Origin: Methanobacteriota archaeon
GTDB lineage: Archaea > Thermoplasmatota > Poseidoniia > Poseidoniales > Thalassarchaeaceae
Direction of reading: 5' to 3'
Length of the DNA: 9,036 nt
Assembly (NCBI GenBank): GCA_014384685.1
Contig: JACNFL010000194.1
Location: 1-9,036, forward strand
In this document: one piece after another, positions 1-5,868 of the stretch
Position numbering within the stretch: position 1 is the first letter of the stretch
How the letters are laid out: each line of letters opens with the position of its first letter
The notes under the pieces: model-generated
Databases searched by the model: none
Seen by the model: only the letters and a program-made list of their open reading frames with translations
Told to the model about the DNA's origin: nothing
Made by a program: the position numbers and the translations under genes

Positions 1-1536
1 GTCTAGATGTGGTTGCATTCTGTCTCCACCGGGGGGTGCATCCCTTAATCCATTATCAGAAATGAATTTGGCAAGAGGTTCTAACTTATCAGCAGACGTC
101 AAATCATCCATCAATGTAAGAATGACACTTGCAATCACGTCACCAACAGGTAATTGTTTGAAGGACCCGTTTTCGTGGATGCATAAAGGCATAGACTTTC
201 CATCCTCAAGGTTTTCAAGACTGTCTGACCCAGCCACGGTAAATCTAGCACCATGTGCTCCTGGCCCTGGCCCAACTGAATAAAATAGCCCAGATGTGCC
301 TTCAATTGTGATATGAAACTCACCTTGAGTTGAGACTGTGATTCTTTTATCTGAATCACAAATACCTCTCAGTAATAATAAGGCGCGGCACTCTGGTTCT
401 GCGGGCATTAACTCCCCCTCATTTTCATGCCAACACCATTGTAATGCTCTGAGATATTGATGCTCATCCGAAGATGGAGGAGACAGTGCCCAACTTGTCA
501 AAAGTGCCCAAAGTCTTGGCCAAGGAGGAATTTGTGACCATATCCACTTACCATTTTTGATTGTCCTAATCTGTAGTTTCCCTTGATGAATGCGGAGTGA
601 TGGCCCGGCCCATTTACGCATTGTAGCTAATGGTGTACCACTATCCATAACTTCACGCCATCTCTTGACCCACAATTTATTATTTGATTCTAATAAATCC
701 CAATCAATTTCGGTCCATCCTTCTTCCATCCTTATCCCACGAATTTCGTCCACCATTTGATTGAAAACCGGTGCCATACCATGTTCCACACGACCACCGA
801 AAGCACGAGCGGCTAAGCGGTTCATACCAGCATTCCAACGTAAAAAGAGGTCTGCCCCTTCAAATAAAGCGCGACCGGGGGCATGTTCTCGACGCAACAA
901 TATGCGTTGCATCCTATTCATCTGCCGACGTTGGTAATCGCCCCGTACATTGTGTCTATCAACTCGGCGGTTTGCAACAATTAAGAGAGTTGTAAGCAGT
1001 AGATTCCAATCGCAATTCTCAAACCGCTTCTTCTCTTTAGAATTACCAGTCAATGCCCTAAGTAGATGATTTGAAGGGACATGGCCGGGTAAAGTCCTAC
1101 CATCAATCGCCCAAATTTCAGAAATCTTCGAGAGGTGGCTTCCATCTGGAAGTGGTATGCCTTTCTGCAATATCTTATCGCTATCATCATCATCACGATT
1201 TGGAATACAAAGACTGTTACGCAATTGTTTGAGTTGCTGTTCTCTTTTTTCATCAATTACGTACCATGGGTCATTATCATCATGGGCTGCATGAGAGGAA
1301 TTGAAAGCCCAATCGCTTTCACCATTGTCAAATTTATCAAGTATAGCTCGCCACCTAGGGTGGGCTGTTCTTTGACGATTAGGAGACAGAACATCATTGA
1401 TGGACTGCCTTGCTTTTAGGGTCGGACGACCCTCAAACCCAGCCCCTACTAGAAGCGGGGCAAACTGAGCACAACGATTGCACCAGCCAATATCTTCTGA
1501 ACTCAAATTATCTGCACAAGTAATACATTTCTTCAT
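1..1536 (-). CDS. Zinc-ribbon protein of unknown function, partial (3' end beyond left edge); paralogue of the gene at 1623-3386
   Basis: An open frame without stops runs from ATG at 1536 to the left edge: 512 codons, no stop codon reached. I translated it by hand. The N-terminus has a zinc-ribbon pattern, C4-x2-C7 and C19-x2-C22. A charged, mostly helical region follows, rich in Arg and Trp, with no membrane segment seen. The C-terminal part aligns with the neighbouring upstream gene in several blocks: GPSL, WxLxxPSxxxxxYLRAxQW, PExRAL, EGTSxLxYSV and a block near PLxD/PVGD. The two are therefore tandem paralogues. The start is supported by the position of the CxxC (residue 4) and by the 86-bp gap after the upstream stop. 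No SD site is visible. Function is unknown: the ribbon could bind nucleic acid or protein, but no enzyme motif was recognised. Both genes are probably transcribed leftwards together. Confidence 0.85.
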   Translation of the reverse strand, partial: MKKCITCADNLSSEDIGWCNRCAQFAPLLVGAGFEGRPTLKARQSINDVLSPNRQRTAHPRWRAILDKFDNGESDWAFNSSHAAHDDNDPWYVIDEKREQQLKQLRNSLCIPNRDDDDSDKILQKGIPLPDGSHLSKISEIWAIDGRTLPGHVPSNHLLRALTGNSKEKKRFENCDWNLLLTTLLIVANRRVDRHNVRGDYQRRQMNRMQRILLRREHAPGRALFEGADLFLRWNAGMNRLAARAFGGRVEHGMAPVFNQMVDEIRGIRMEEGWTEIDWDLLESNNKLWVKRWREVMDSGTPLATMRKWAGPSLRIHQGKLQIRTIKNGKWIWSQIPPWPRLWALLTSWALSPPSSDEHQYLRALQWCWHENEGELMPAEPECRALLLLRGICDSDKRITVSTQGEFHITIEGTSGLFYSVGPGPGAHGARFTVAGSDSLENLEDGKSMPLCIHENGSFKQLPVGDVIASVILTLMDDLTSADKLEPLAKFISDNGLRDAPPGGDRMQPHLD

Positions 1537-1548
1537 CTCAAATACACC

Positions 1549-1564
1549 GAAGGGAAACCCCTTC
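1549..1564 (-). terminator. Short hairpin between the two paralogues
   Basis: A perfect 6-bp stem (GAAGGG/CCCTTC) with a 4-nt loop lies in the 86-bp gap between the two paralogues, 13 nt before the downstream ATG. There is no long T tract after it on the minus strand. It could be a weak terminator, an attenuator or a processing site; the sequence does not say which. Confidence 0.3.
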
Positions 1565-1622
1565 ACAATTGAAATGTTAGTTACCCTTTTTGAAAGATGC
1601 AACAAAATACCGGGAAATGCCA

Positions 1623-3386
1623 TCAAGATTGGCTTCTAATACAATGGCTTTCACCTCTAGCTTCGGCTTCGAATTCCCAAACATCTTCTTCATTTGTAAT
1701 CTGCCCCGCTTCCGTCCCCTCTTCAAGGCGATCCTGTACGGAAGTTACGAATTCGGCGTGATCATCACCCGATTCTAACCACTCAAAGAAAAGGCGATTT
1801 TGTTCTTCTAACTCTAGCCCGAAAGGAGGATGTGTTTCATCATCGTCATCAAATATTTCATCTTCCCATTCTTCTTCCCACTCATCATCGTCATCTACAT
1901 GGAAACCGTATGGATGATTTTTAGACATCTCGGACCAATCTTTAGCACTATTTCCCATCGTATTTTCAAACCACGTTTGGTGTATATTGAGTAGTGTTGT
2001 GACATTTTCAGCACTCGCCTGGTCATTGCGAAGAGTCAGAAGATAAGCAGCTAACATGTCAGCAAGTGGATATTCGTTTATTCCATATTCAATTAACTGA
2101 ATACAAATTTTGATAGGTTTGTTCCATGACTGAGCCGCTTTTTTATTTCGGAAAGCATGTACTTCTATTGCTGAATCTGTTGTAGTCCCTAAAGGACGAA
2201 CCGAGTACCATAGGGATGACGTGCCCTCAACAATGAACCCATCATTACTAGACAAAATGACTGATTCACCCAATGATTCACATGTCTGGGCAAGAAAAGA
2301 AAGGGCTCTAAATTCAGGTTTAGGTCCGATAGATAGAGAATCATCGTCACAATCAATCGCCCATTGAATCGCTCTTAGGTAGTTATTCTGCTCAGTACTA
2401 GGATGGTATAGTGACCAACCAATTAGATGACGCCATACATCCATGTTTTGTGGTAATTGCTTGAGTGAATAACCATGTTGTCCACGTACCACTAGATGCA
2501 ATCGCTGTTTGTATACTGCTAATGATGGCCCTTGAACAGATTTTCTGGCGTACTCATTATCAGATTCAAGGATGCTTCTCCAACTAGTAGCGATACTACC
2601 AAGTTGGCGCTCTACTTCAAGCCACATTTCCGGTAGATGTTTTGAATTTTTTTGACAGAATAAACTAGGAAGATCAGTTTCAACTAATGATGTTGCGTAA
2701 CGAATGAATGGATGGCATCTACTTGTTCTTCCATAAGGTGGATCAAAAAGAAACATGCTTTCAATTTCACTCTCATAAAGAGGTGGTAGGCATTCTGTAA
2801 AGCCACTCTGAAACCAAGCGTGAGTGGATATTTCATTGTTAACGAGACATTGGGTTGTAACTTTGAGAAGTTGTGTCAACTCAAACCAATCTGAGAATTC
2901 TGTGGTAGAACCTTTTGAATTTATGAAATGTTCAGCGAGGTCAGCAAGAGGTTCTTGGCACCATTTATGCTTACGTTCTCCAAAAATGTCACCCCGTGTA
3001 TGCACCAATATTTTCTTGCCCCCTGGAAGTGGCAATTTATCAAAGGAAACATTCTCAGTATTTGATATCAATTCAGAATAATGTTTTTTCCATTTTGATA
3101 ATTTATAGCGTGATAGTTTGCGCGGTTCCTTACTCGATTGCAGAGCCGGTGCATCTGCTATACTAGGGCCTGCAGAAATCAATGCTTCCCAAACTGCGGC
3201 ATCATCAGTTCTGTCAACGTCTTCCAGTGCCCCACGTACCGTTACAATTGATGCATCATCGGGGCGAAACTTGCGGTCCGATTTACAGATATGTGATAGA
3301 ACCATTTCACAACGTGCGCATGACGAATGCCCCAATACCTCAGTATCGGAATGTTCGGCTTCATTTGAGCAGTATGTGCATTGCAT
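1623..3386 (-). CDS. Zinc-ribbon protein with acidic C-terminal tail, unknown function; paralogue of the gene at 1-1536
   Basis: The protein is 587 aa from the start chosen here. A zinc ribbon is formed by C3-x2-C6 and C23-x2-C26. The middle is helical, and residues of about 300-480 align with the downstream paralogue (GPSL, WxLxxPSTxxxxYLRAIQW, PEFRAL, EGTSSLWYSV). From about residue 495 comes a very acidic tail, with runs of Asp and Glu broken by Trp, that includes EWEEEWEDE and DDDD. An in-frame ATG at 3404 would add six residues. I prefer 3386 because the CxxC then sits at the same distance from the start as in the paralogue, and because a GATATA box lies 26-27 nt upstream, as expected for a leaderless archaeal transcript. 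No SD site, signal peptide or membrane segment is seen. Function is unknown. The acidic tail could serve halophilic solubility or bind a basic partner. Confidence 0.87.
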   Translation of the reverse strand: MQCTYCSNEAEHSDTEVLGHSSCARCEMVLSHICKSDRKFRPDDASIVTVRGALEDVDRTDDAAVWEALISAGPSIADAPALQSSKEPRKLSRYKLSKWKKHYSELISNTENVSFDKLPLPGGKKILVHTRGDIFGERKHKWCQEPLADLAEHFINSKGSTTEFSDWFELTQLLKVTTQCLVNNEISTHAWFQSGFTECLPPLYESEIESMFLFDPPYGRTSRCHPFIRYATSLVETDLPSLFCQKNSKHLPEMWLEVERQLGSIATSWRSILESDNEYARKSVQGPSLAVYKQRLHLVVRGQHGYSLKQLPQNMDVWRHLIGWSLYHPSTEQNNYLRAIQWAIDCDDDSLSIGPKPEFRALSFLAQTCESLGESVILSSNDGFIVEGTSSLWYSVRPLGTTTDSAIEVHAFRNKKAAQSWNKPIKICIQLIEYGINEYPLADMLAAYLLTLRNDQASAENVTTLLNIHQTWFENTMGNSAKDWSEMSKNHPYGFHVDDDDEWEEEWEDEIFDDDDETHPPFGLELEEQNRLFFEWLESGDDHAEFVTSVQDRLEEGTEAGQITNEEDVWEFEAEARGESHCIRSQS

Positions 3387-3409
3387 TGTTTCTTGAGCAT
3401 GCATGACCC

Positions 3410-3417
3410 TATATCAA
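3410..3417 (-). promoter_or_regulatory. TATA-like box for the gene at 1623-3386
   Basis: On the minus strand the sequence reads TTGATATA, centred about 26-27 nt before the ATG at 3386. This is the usual TATA-to-start distance for leaderless archaeal mRNAs. It is only about 6 nt from the alternative ATG at 3404, so a transcript started from this box would exclude that codon. Confidence 0.4.
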
Positions 3418-3563
3418 TGAATGATTATCATCAATTCTCATTGGCATTAAACCAAATATCTGATTCTTTAGAAAGCGGCAACACCTGAGTTGATTATCCT
3501 TGCTCCAGTGTGGATGTCGGCTATTATTTCAGCACTGATTAATATTTCTAAGCGCTAAATTAC

Positions 3564-3649
3564 GACACCCTACGGGTGTCTTTGTTACTAATTAATCATT
3601 GATATTAACATAGCGTCGTGATTTCTACGAAATATTACCCTTCGGGTAA
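3564..3649. repeat. Pair of ACCC-nnn-GGGT hairpins
   Basis: There are two hairpins with the same core. At 3564-3580 GACACCC and GGGTGTC form a 7-bp stem round TAC. At 3635-3649 TTACCC and GGGTAA form a 6-bp stem round TTC. They are about 70 bp apart in AT-rich DNA with no coding frame. The first is followed on the plus strand by TTTGTT. They may be terminators, or repeats of a dispersed element; no gene ends directly before either of them. Confidence 0.4.
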
Positions 3650-3660
3650 AATTGCTTAAA

Positions 3661-3675
3661 TGTTATAAAATAACA
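3661..3675. promoter_or_regulatory. AT-rich palindrome, possible TATA box or operator
   Basis: TGTTAT-AAA-ATAACA is a perfect 6-bp inverted repeat. It contains TTATAAAA on the plus strand and TTTTATAA on the minus strand, both close to an archaeal TATA box. On the plus strand it is followed by CTTTTTT, so it also resembles a small T-tailed terminator. As a plus-strand promoter it would start a transcript near 3692-3697, ahead of the tRNA genes. Confidence 0.3.
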
Positions 3676-3691
3676 CTTTTTTCCGAAACAT

Positions 3692-3911
3692 AGCCAAAAA
3701 CAGCGCAAGCGAACGATAGTTTTTTATAGGAGATTTGTATCTCCCTATTTACTGCGAAGTACAGGTGAGTAAAATGCATTGGAAAAAGTTCAGTAGGTGG
3801 GATCGTCATCGCAGACGAGTTCGATCCTATGAGCGTATATTCACCAAATTGTAACCCAGTTTTTTCCCACTCTCCAAGCTCTGAACCGGAGGGTGAATTC
3901 AAATTGAATTC
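3692..3911 (+). other. Gene-free tRNA leader with several inverted repeats; possible structured RNA
   Basis: I see no credible protein gene between 3405 and 3922. This part contains a 9-bp stem with one bulge (3726-3734 with 3739-3748, TTGT loop). It also has nested repeats at 3800-3827 (GGATCG/CGATCC outside, TCGTC/GACGA inside, as alternative pairings). A 7-bp long-range stem pairs ATTCACC at 3839-3845 with GGTGAAT at 3892-3898 and encloses a possible CTCC/GGAG pairing. At 3895-3911 two GAATTC copies flank AAATT, 12-28 nt before the first tRNA, where its promoter should lie. It does not match what I know of SRP, RNase P or 5S RNA. It may be a structured ncRNA, a tRNA leader or regulatory DNA. 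Confidence 0.25.
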
Positions 3912-3922
3912 GCTCGATTTTT

Positions 3923-3994
3923 GGGGGTGTGGTGTAACGGATATCATCGGGGGTTTCGAACCCTTAGATCCCGGTTCGACTCCGGGCACCCTCG
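3923..3994 (+). tRNA. tRNA-Arg (anticodon UCG)
   Basis: A full cloverleaf folds by hand. The acceptor stem GGGGGTG/CACCCTC is 7 bp with one G-U. The D arm contains A14, G18-G19 and A21. The anticodon stem GGGGG/CCCTT (two G-U) closes the loop TTTCGAA, with anticodon TCG at 3956-3958. The variable loop is 4 nt, and the T arm is CCCGG-TTCGACT-CCGGG. The discriminator is G3994 and CCA is not encoded (CCG follows). Arg identity features A20 and C35 are present. It decodes CGA and probably other CGN codons. It lies 20 bp before the next tRNA and is probably co-transcribed with it. Reading the anticodon one base earlier as UUC (Glu) would break the 31-39 pair. Confidence 0.9.
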
Positions 3995-4014
3995 CCGGTT
4001 TGAGGCTACTACAT

Positions 4015-4090
4015 GGGCGTGTAAATGTAGTGGATATCACTTGGGACTGCGACTCCCTCGACCTGGGTTCGACCCCCAGCACGCCCACCA
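4015..4090 (+). tRNA. tRNA-Arg (anticodon GCG), CCA encoded, irregular D arm
   Basis: The acceptor GGGCGTG/CACGCCC is perfect. The anticodon loop CTGCGAC gives GCG at 4049-4051, on stem TGGGA/TCCCT with one T-T mismatch. The variable loop is 4 nt, the T arm CTGGG-TTCGACC-CCCAG is perfect, the discriminator is A4087 and CCA is at 4088-4090. A20 and C35 again fit arginine. The oddity lies at 4022-4025: compared with the first tRNA there is one extra base, and the usual G10 is missing. The D stem is therefore weak (T4026-A4039 and G4027-C4038 only, unless C4040 is bulged). It would decode CGC and CGU. It may be functional with an unusual D arm, or slightly degenerate. A protein-coding cassette begins 25 bp downstream. 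Confidence 0.82.
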
Positions 4091-4115
4091 AATCAACACA
4101 AAACAAAATGAAAAA

Positions 4116-4445
4116 ATGGATGTGAGTAGTATGGAAGAAGATTTCAGTAGGTATTGCAAAGCATATCAAGAAATGAAACAACAAGAAATTGAAAAAATTA
4201 GTGAGTTTTGCAAACCCACCTATCAAAAAAGTGCGGGTTATAGAAGATATTTCTTCAAAACCAATTCTGATTTGTCTGAAGATGAATGGTATTCTTGGAA
4301 AAGATACTATTTTTCAAATAATTGGGAAACTGATATTTGGATAATGGCAAATGATGAATTCACATATTCGTGGCCTTACCATGCAGGATTTATTGAAGAG
4401 TTTATCCTCTATAATCTTCCACAAGATACAGACAAAACAAAATAA
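4116..4445 (+). CDS. Aromatic-rich small protein, unknown function
   Basis: This is 109 aa from ATG at 4116, or 104 aa from ATG at 4131. The frame stays open upstream through the tRNA genes, but that part cannot be coding, so the start must lie after 4090. No clear SD precedes either ATG. The N-terminal third is charged and helical (EEDFSRY through QQEIEKISEF), and the rest is very rich in Tyr, Trp and Phe (WYSWKRYYF). There are two cysteines and no membrane segment. All four arginines use AGA or AGG, as in the next four genes but not in the flanking chromosome. It is the first gene of the cassette, 34 bp before the acetyltransferase. I do not recognise the family. Confidence 0.65.
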   Translation: MDVSSMEEDFSRYCKAYQEMKQQEIEKISEFCKPTYQKSAGYRRYFFKTNSDLSEDEWYSWKRYYFSNNWETDIWIMANDEFTYSWPYHAGFIEEFILYNLPQDTDKTK

Positions 4446-4479
4446 AAAGGAGAAATAAAACAAAAAAGGAAGTAATAAT

Positions 4480-4932
4480 ATGATGAAAAATATAAGAAAA
4501 ATTGCGATAAAAACAATCGGAAGAATGTCAGATAACGGTCCGCCAATCGTTTCAATCAACGACATCCTTGGATTCAGGGAGTACACCAGATACGAGAATT
4601 CTTGGTTCTACATAGGTAGGGCACCCATCAGCAGATGTATTGTCATAATGCAGGATGACTGGGTTGAGATTCACAATGTGTGTGTAAATGAGCCTGAAGA
4701 TAGAAGCAAAGGCCACGGCACTGCGATGATTACCGATATCAGGTCCGCTTTCCCTGAGCATCACATTTGGGTCAACGCGGCCGAATGCTCGAGAGCGTTC
4801 TGGGAAAAGATGGTCGATAGGGGTCACATTGACTCCATCGAAAATGAATACTGGTGGCCTTGCTGGGATACAACCTGCACTATCTGTCATCCAACTAGGG
4901 TAACTGGAAAAAGGAGGTCGGGTGCATGGTGA
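4480..4932 (+). CDS. GNAT-like N-acetyltransferase
   Basis: The protein is 150 aa. Residues 61-100 look like the core of the GNAT fold: a strand (WVEIHNVCVN), then the acetyl-CoA pyrophosphate loop R75-x2-G78-x-G80 (RSKGHGTAMI), then a helix and the strand HIWVNAA. AFWEKMVDRGH at 106-116 matches the usual 'fyek.GF' end of the family. The substrate cannot be told. After the fold comes a tail with C128, C133, C136 and H137, which may bind a metal, and a basic end (GKRRSGAW). The start is fixed by AGGAAG at 4467-4472, 7 nt upstream; a second ATG follows at once. The stop overlaps the next start (ATGGTGA). All 13 arginines are AGA or AGG. It could modify a neighbour or a small molecule. Confidence 0.8.
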   Translation: MMKNIRKIAIKTIGRMSDNGPPIVSINDILGFREYTRYENSWFYIGRAPISRCIVIMQDDWVEIHNVCVNEPEDRSKGHGTAMITDIRSAFPEHHIWVNAAECSRAFWEKMVDRGHIDSIENEYWWPCWDTTCTICHPTRVTGKRRSGAW

Positions 4933-5660
4933 GTCCAAACGACAAAAGTATCATCCCCCCTGAGGATATGATTGACCACAACAATGCGAACTTCTCGCAG
5001 ATTGAGAACATCATGACCATCTTTGTTGCCTACAATCAAGCCAACATCCAACAAGGCACACCTTGGGATAACTGGCCGGATTGGGAGCTTTGCTTGACAG
5101 CGATGAATCCAGATATCCACTTTGAAGTTGAGGAGGATTCGAATGAAATCAAAGCCGTAAGAGAGCACTGGTTGGCTGTGATGCAGTTCATACACGACTC
5201 AGAGCATATCGAGTTCGATGGTTATGCCATCACTGTAAATGGTGTCCATGGGAACACTTTCAACTTCGTTATCTGCTTTCAAACCGAAATGTGGGGTGAC
5301 CCTATGATGACAAAGGATGGTGAACAGGAATGTTTCAGTGGCATTGGATTGGCCCCCATGCCTTTCCCGCATATCATGCCTAGCGAAATCGGACATAGCC
5401 TTGGGCCCCTTTGGGTGTGCCCAGAACACGTACCAAAGTACGGTGGTGAGCAATTCTATTGTTCAGAGGGTTCAATTTGCATTAGCAAGGATATTGATGG
5501 GCCATTTCCATTAGCACTATACTCCCTTCTGAATCTCTGTATTGATGATACTAAAATATGGGCAGATGCTTGTGCAAGAGACCTTGAGTTACACAAAATT
5601 TTGCACAGAAGGGAAGAAGATTGGCCCGGTGGAATTCCGGAAGATTGGGAGTACCAGTGA
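4926..5660 (+). CDS. Unknown 244-aa protein with C-terminal WPxxxxEDWE motif
   Basis: The start is well supported: GGAGG at 4913-4917 lies 8 nt upstream and the ATG overlaps the acetyltransferase stop. The protein is acidic, rich in Trp and Pro, and probably soluble. A Cys/His group in the third quarter (VCPEH, then FYCSEGSIC) could bind metal. No known fold was recognised. The C-terminus is W233-P-G-G-I-P-E-D-W-E242 followed by YQ. The next gene ends in the same pattern, and a shorter version, WPDWE, occurs at residues 50-54. The Gly-Gly within the tail is of note because C39-type peptidases often cut after Gly-Gly, and such a peptidase is encoded two genes downstream. That link is an inference. 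All four arginines are AGR. Confidence 0.8.
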   Translation: MVSPNDKSIIPPEDMIDHNNANFSQIENIMTIFVAYNQANIQQGTPWDNWPDWELCLTAMNPDIHFEVEEDSNEIKAVREHWLAVMQFIHDSEHIEFDGYAITVNGVHGNTFNFVICFQTEMWGDPMMTKDGEQECFSGIGLAPMPFPHIMPSEIGHSLGPLWVCPEHVPKYGGEQFYCSEGSICISKDIDGPFPLALYSLLNLCIDDTKIWADACARDLELHKILHRREEDWPGGIPEDWEYQ

Positions 5661-5663
5661 GGT
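5659..5663 (+). promoter_or_regulatory. RBS deciding the start of the 65-aa gene
   Basis: GAGGT overlaps the preceding TGA stop and lies 7 nt before ATG 5671. It selects this start over the longer open frame, which extends upstream into the preceding gene from 5542. Confidence 0.6.
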
Positions 5664-5670
5664 AATAAAT

Positions 5671-5868
5671 ATGTTAAGAAAAGAATTGAAAGAATTGATA
5701 ATAGCAATGAAAATGTTGATTGAAGCGAAGACTGCAAACATCGCAGTTGAAACTAAAATGGAAAAGATGAGGTTGAAGGATTTCACCAAGCATGTAGAGA
5801 GTCAAGGCCTCAACATGAGAGACGACAGTTCTTCATGGCCAGATGACTTTGAGGAGGACTGGGAATGA
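5671..5868 (+). CDS. Small helical protein with C-terminal WPxxxxEDWE motif
   Basis: The protein is 65 aa. Residues 1-40 form a strongly helical, heptad-like stretch (MLRKELKELIIAMKMLIEA) that could be a short coiled coil or amphipathic helix. A polar linker follows, then the tail W56-P-D-D-F-E-E-D-W-E65, flush with the stop. This matches the tail of the preceding protein at W, P, E, D, W and E with identical spacing. The frame is open further upstream, but the RBS at 5659-5663 and the 10-bp gap after the preceding stop favour ATG 5671. The stop overlaps the peptidase start as ATGA. The codons for the EED of the tail also contain the SD for the next gene. All three arginines are AGR. Function is unknown; an adaptor, inhibitor or peptidase substrate would all fit. 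Confidence 0.75.
   Translation: MLRKELKELIIAMKMLIEAKTANIAVETKMEKMRLKDFTKHVESQGLNMRDDSSSWPDDFEEDWE

Noticed and set aside
1050..1419. Small open frames on both strands (1050-1256 minus, 1135-1419 plus)
   Set aside because: They are shadows of the 512-codon open frame running from 1536 off the left edge.
3413..3475. Possible C/D-box sRNA (ATGATTA ... CTGA)
   Set aside because: The C box deviates from consensus and no clear C'/D' boxes or guide target could be shown.
3954..3960. Reading the first tRNA as Glu with anticodon UUC
   Set aside because: It would require shifting the loop and losing the 31-39 base pair. A20 and C35 also fit Arg.
3921..4115. Upstream extension of the first cassette gene through the tRNAs
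   Set aside because: The frame is open by chance across two well-folded tRNA genes; coding must start after 4090.
3663..4226. 187-aa open frame on the minus strand
   Set aside because: It runs antisense through both tRNA genes, and its residues across them simply reflect tRNA sequence.
4885..4899. CxxCH as a cytochrome c haem site in the GNAT-like protein
   Set aside because: There is no signal peptide, and the protein looks like a cytoplasmic enzyme; a metal site or chance is more likely.
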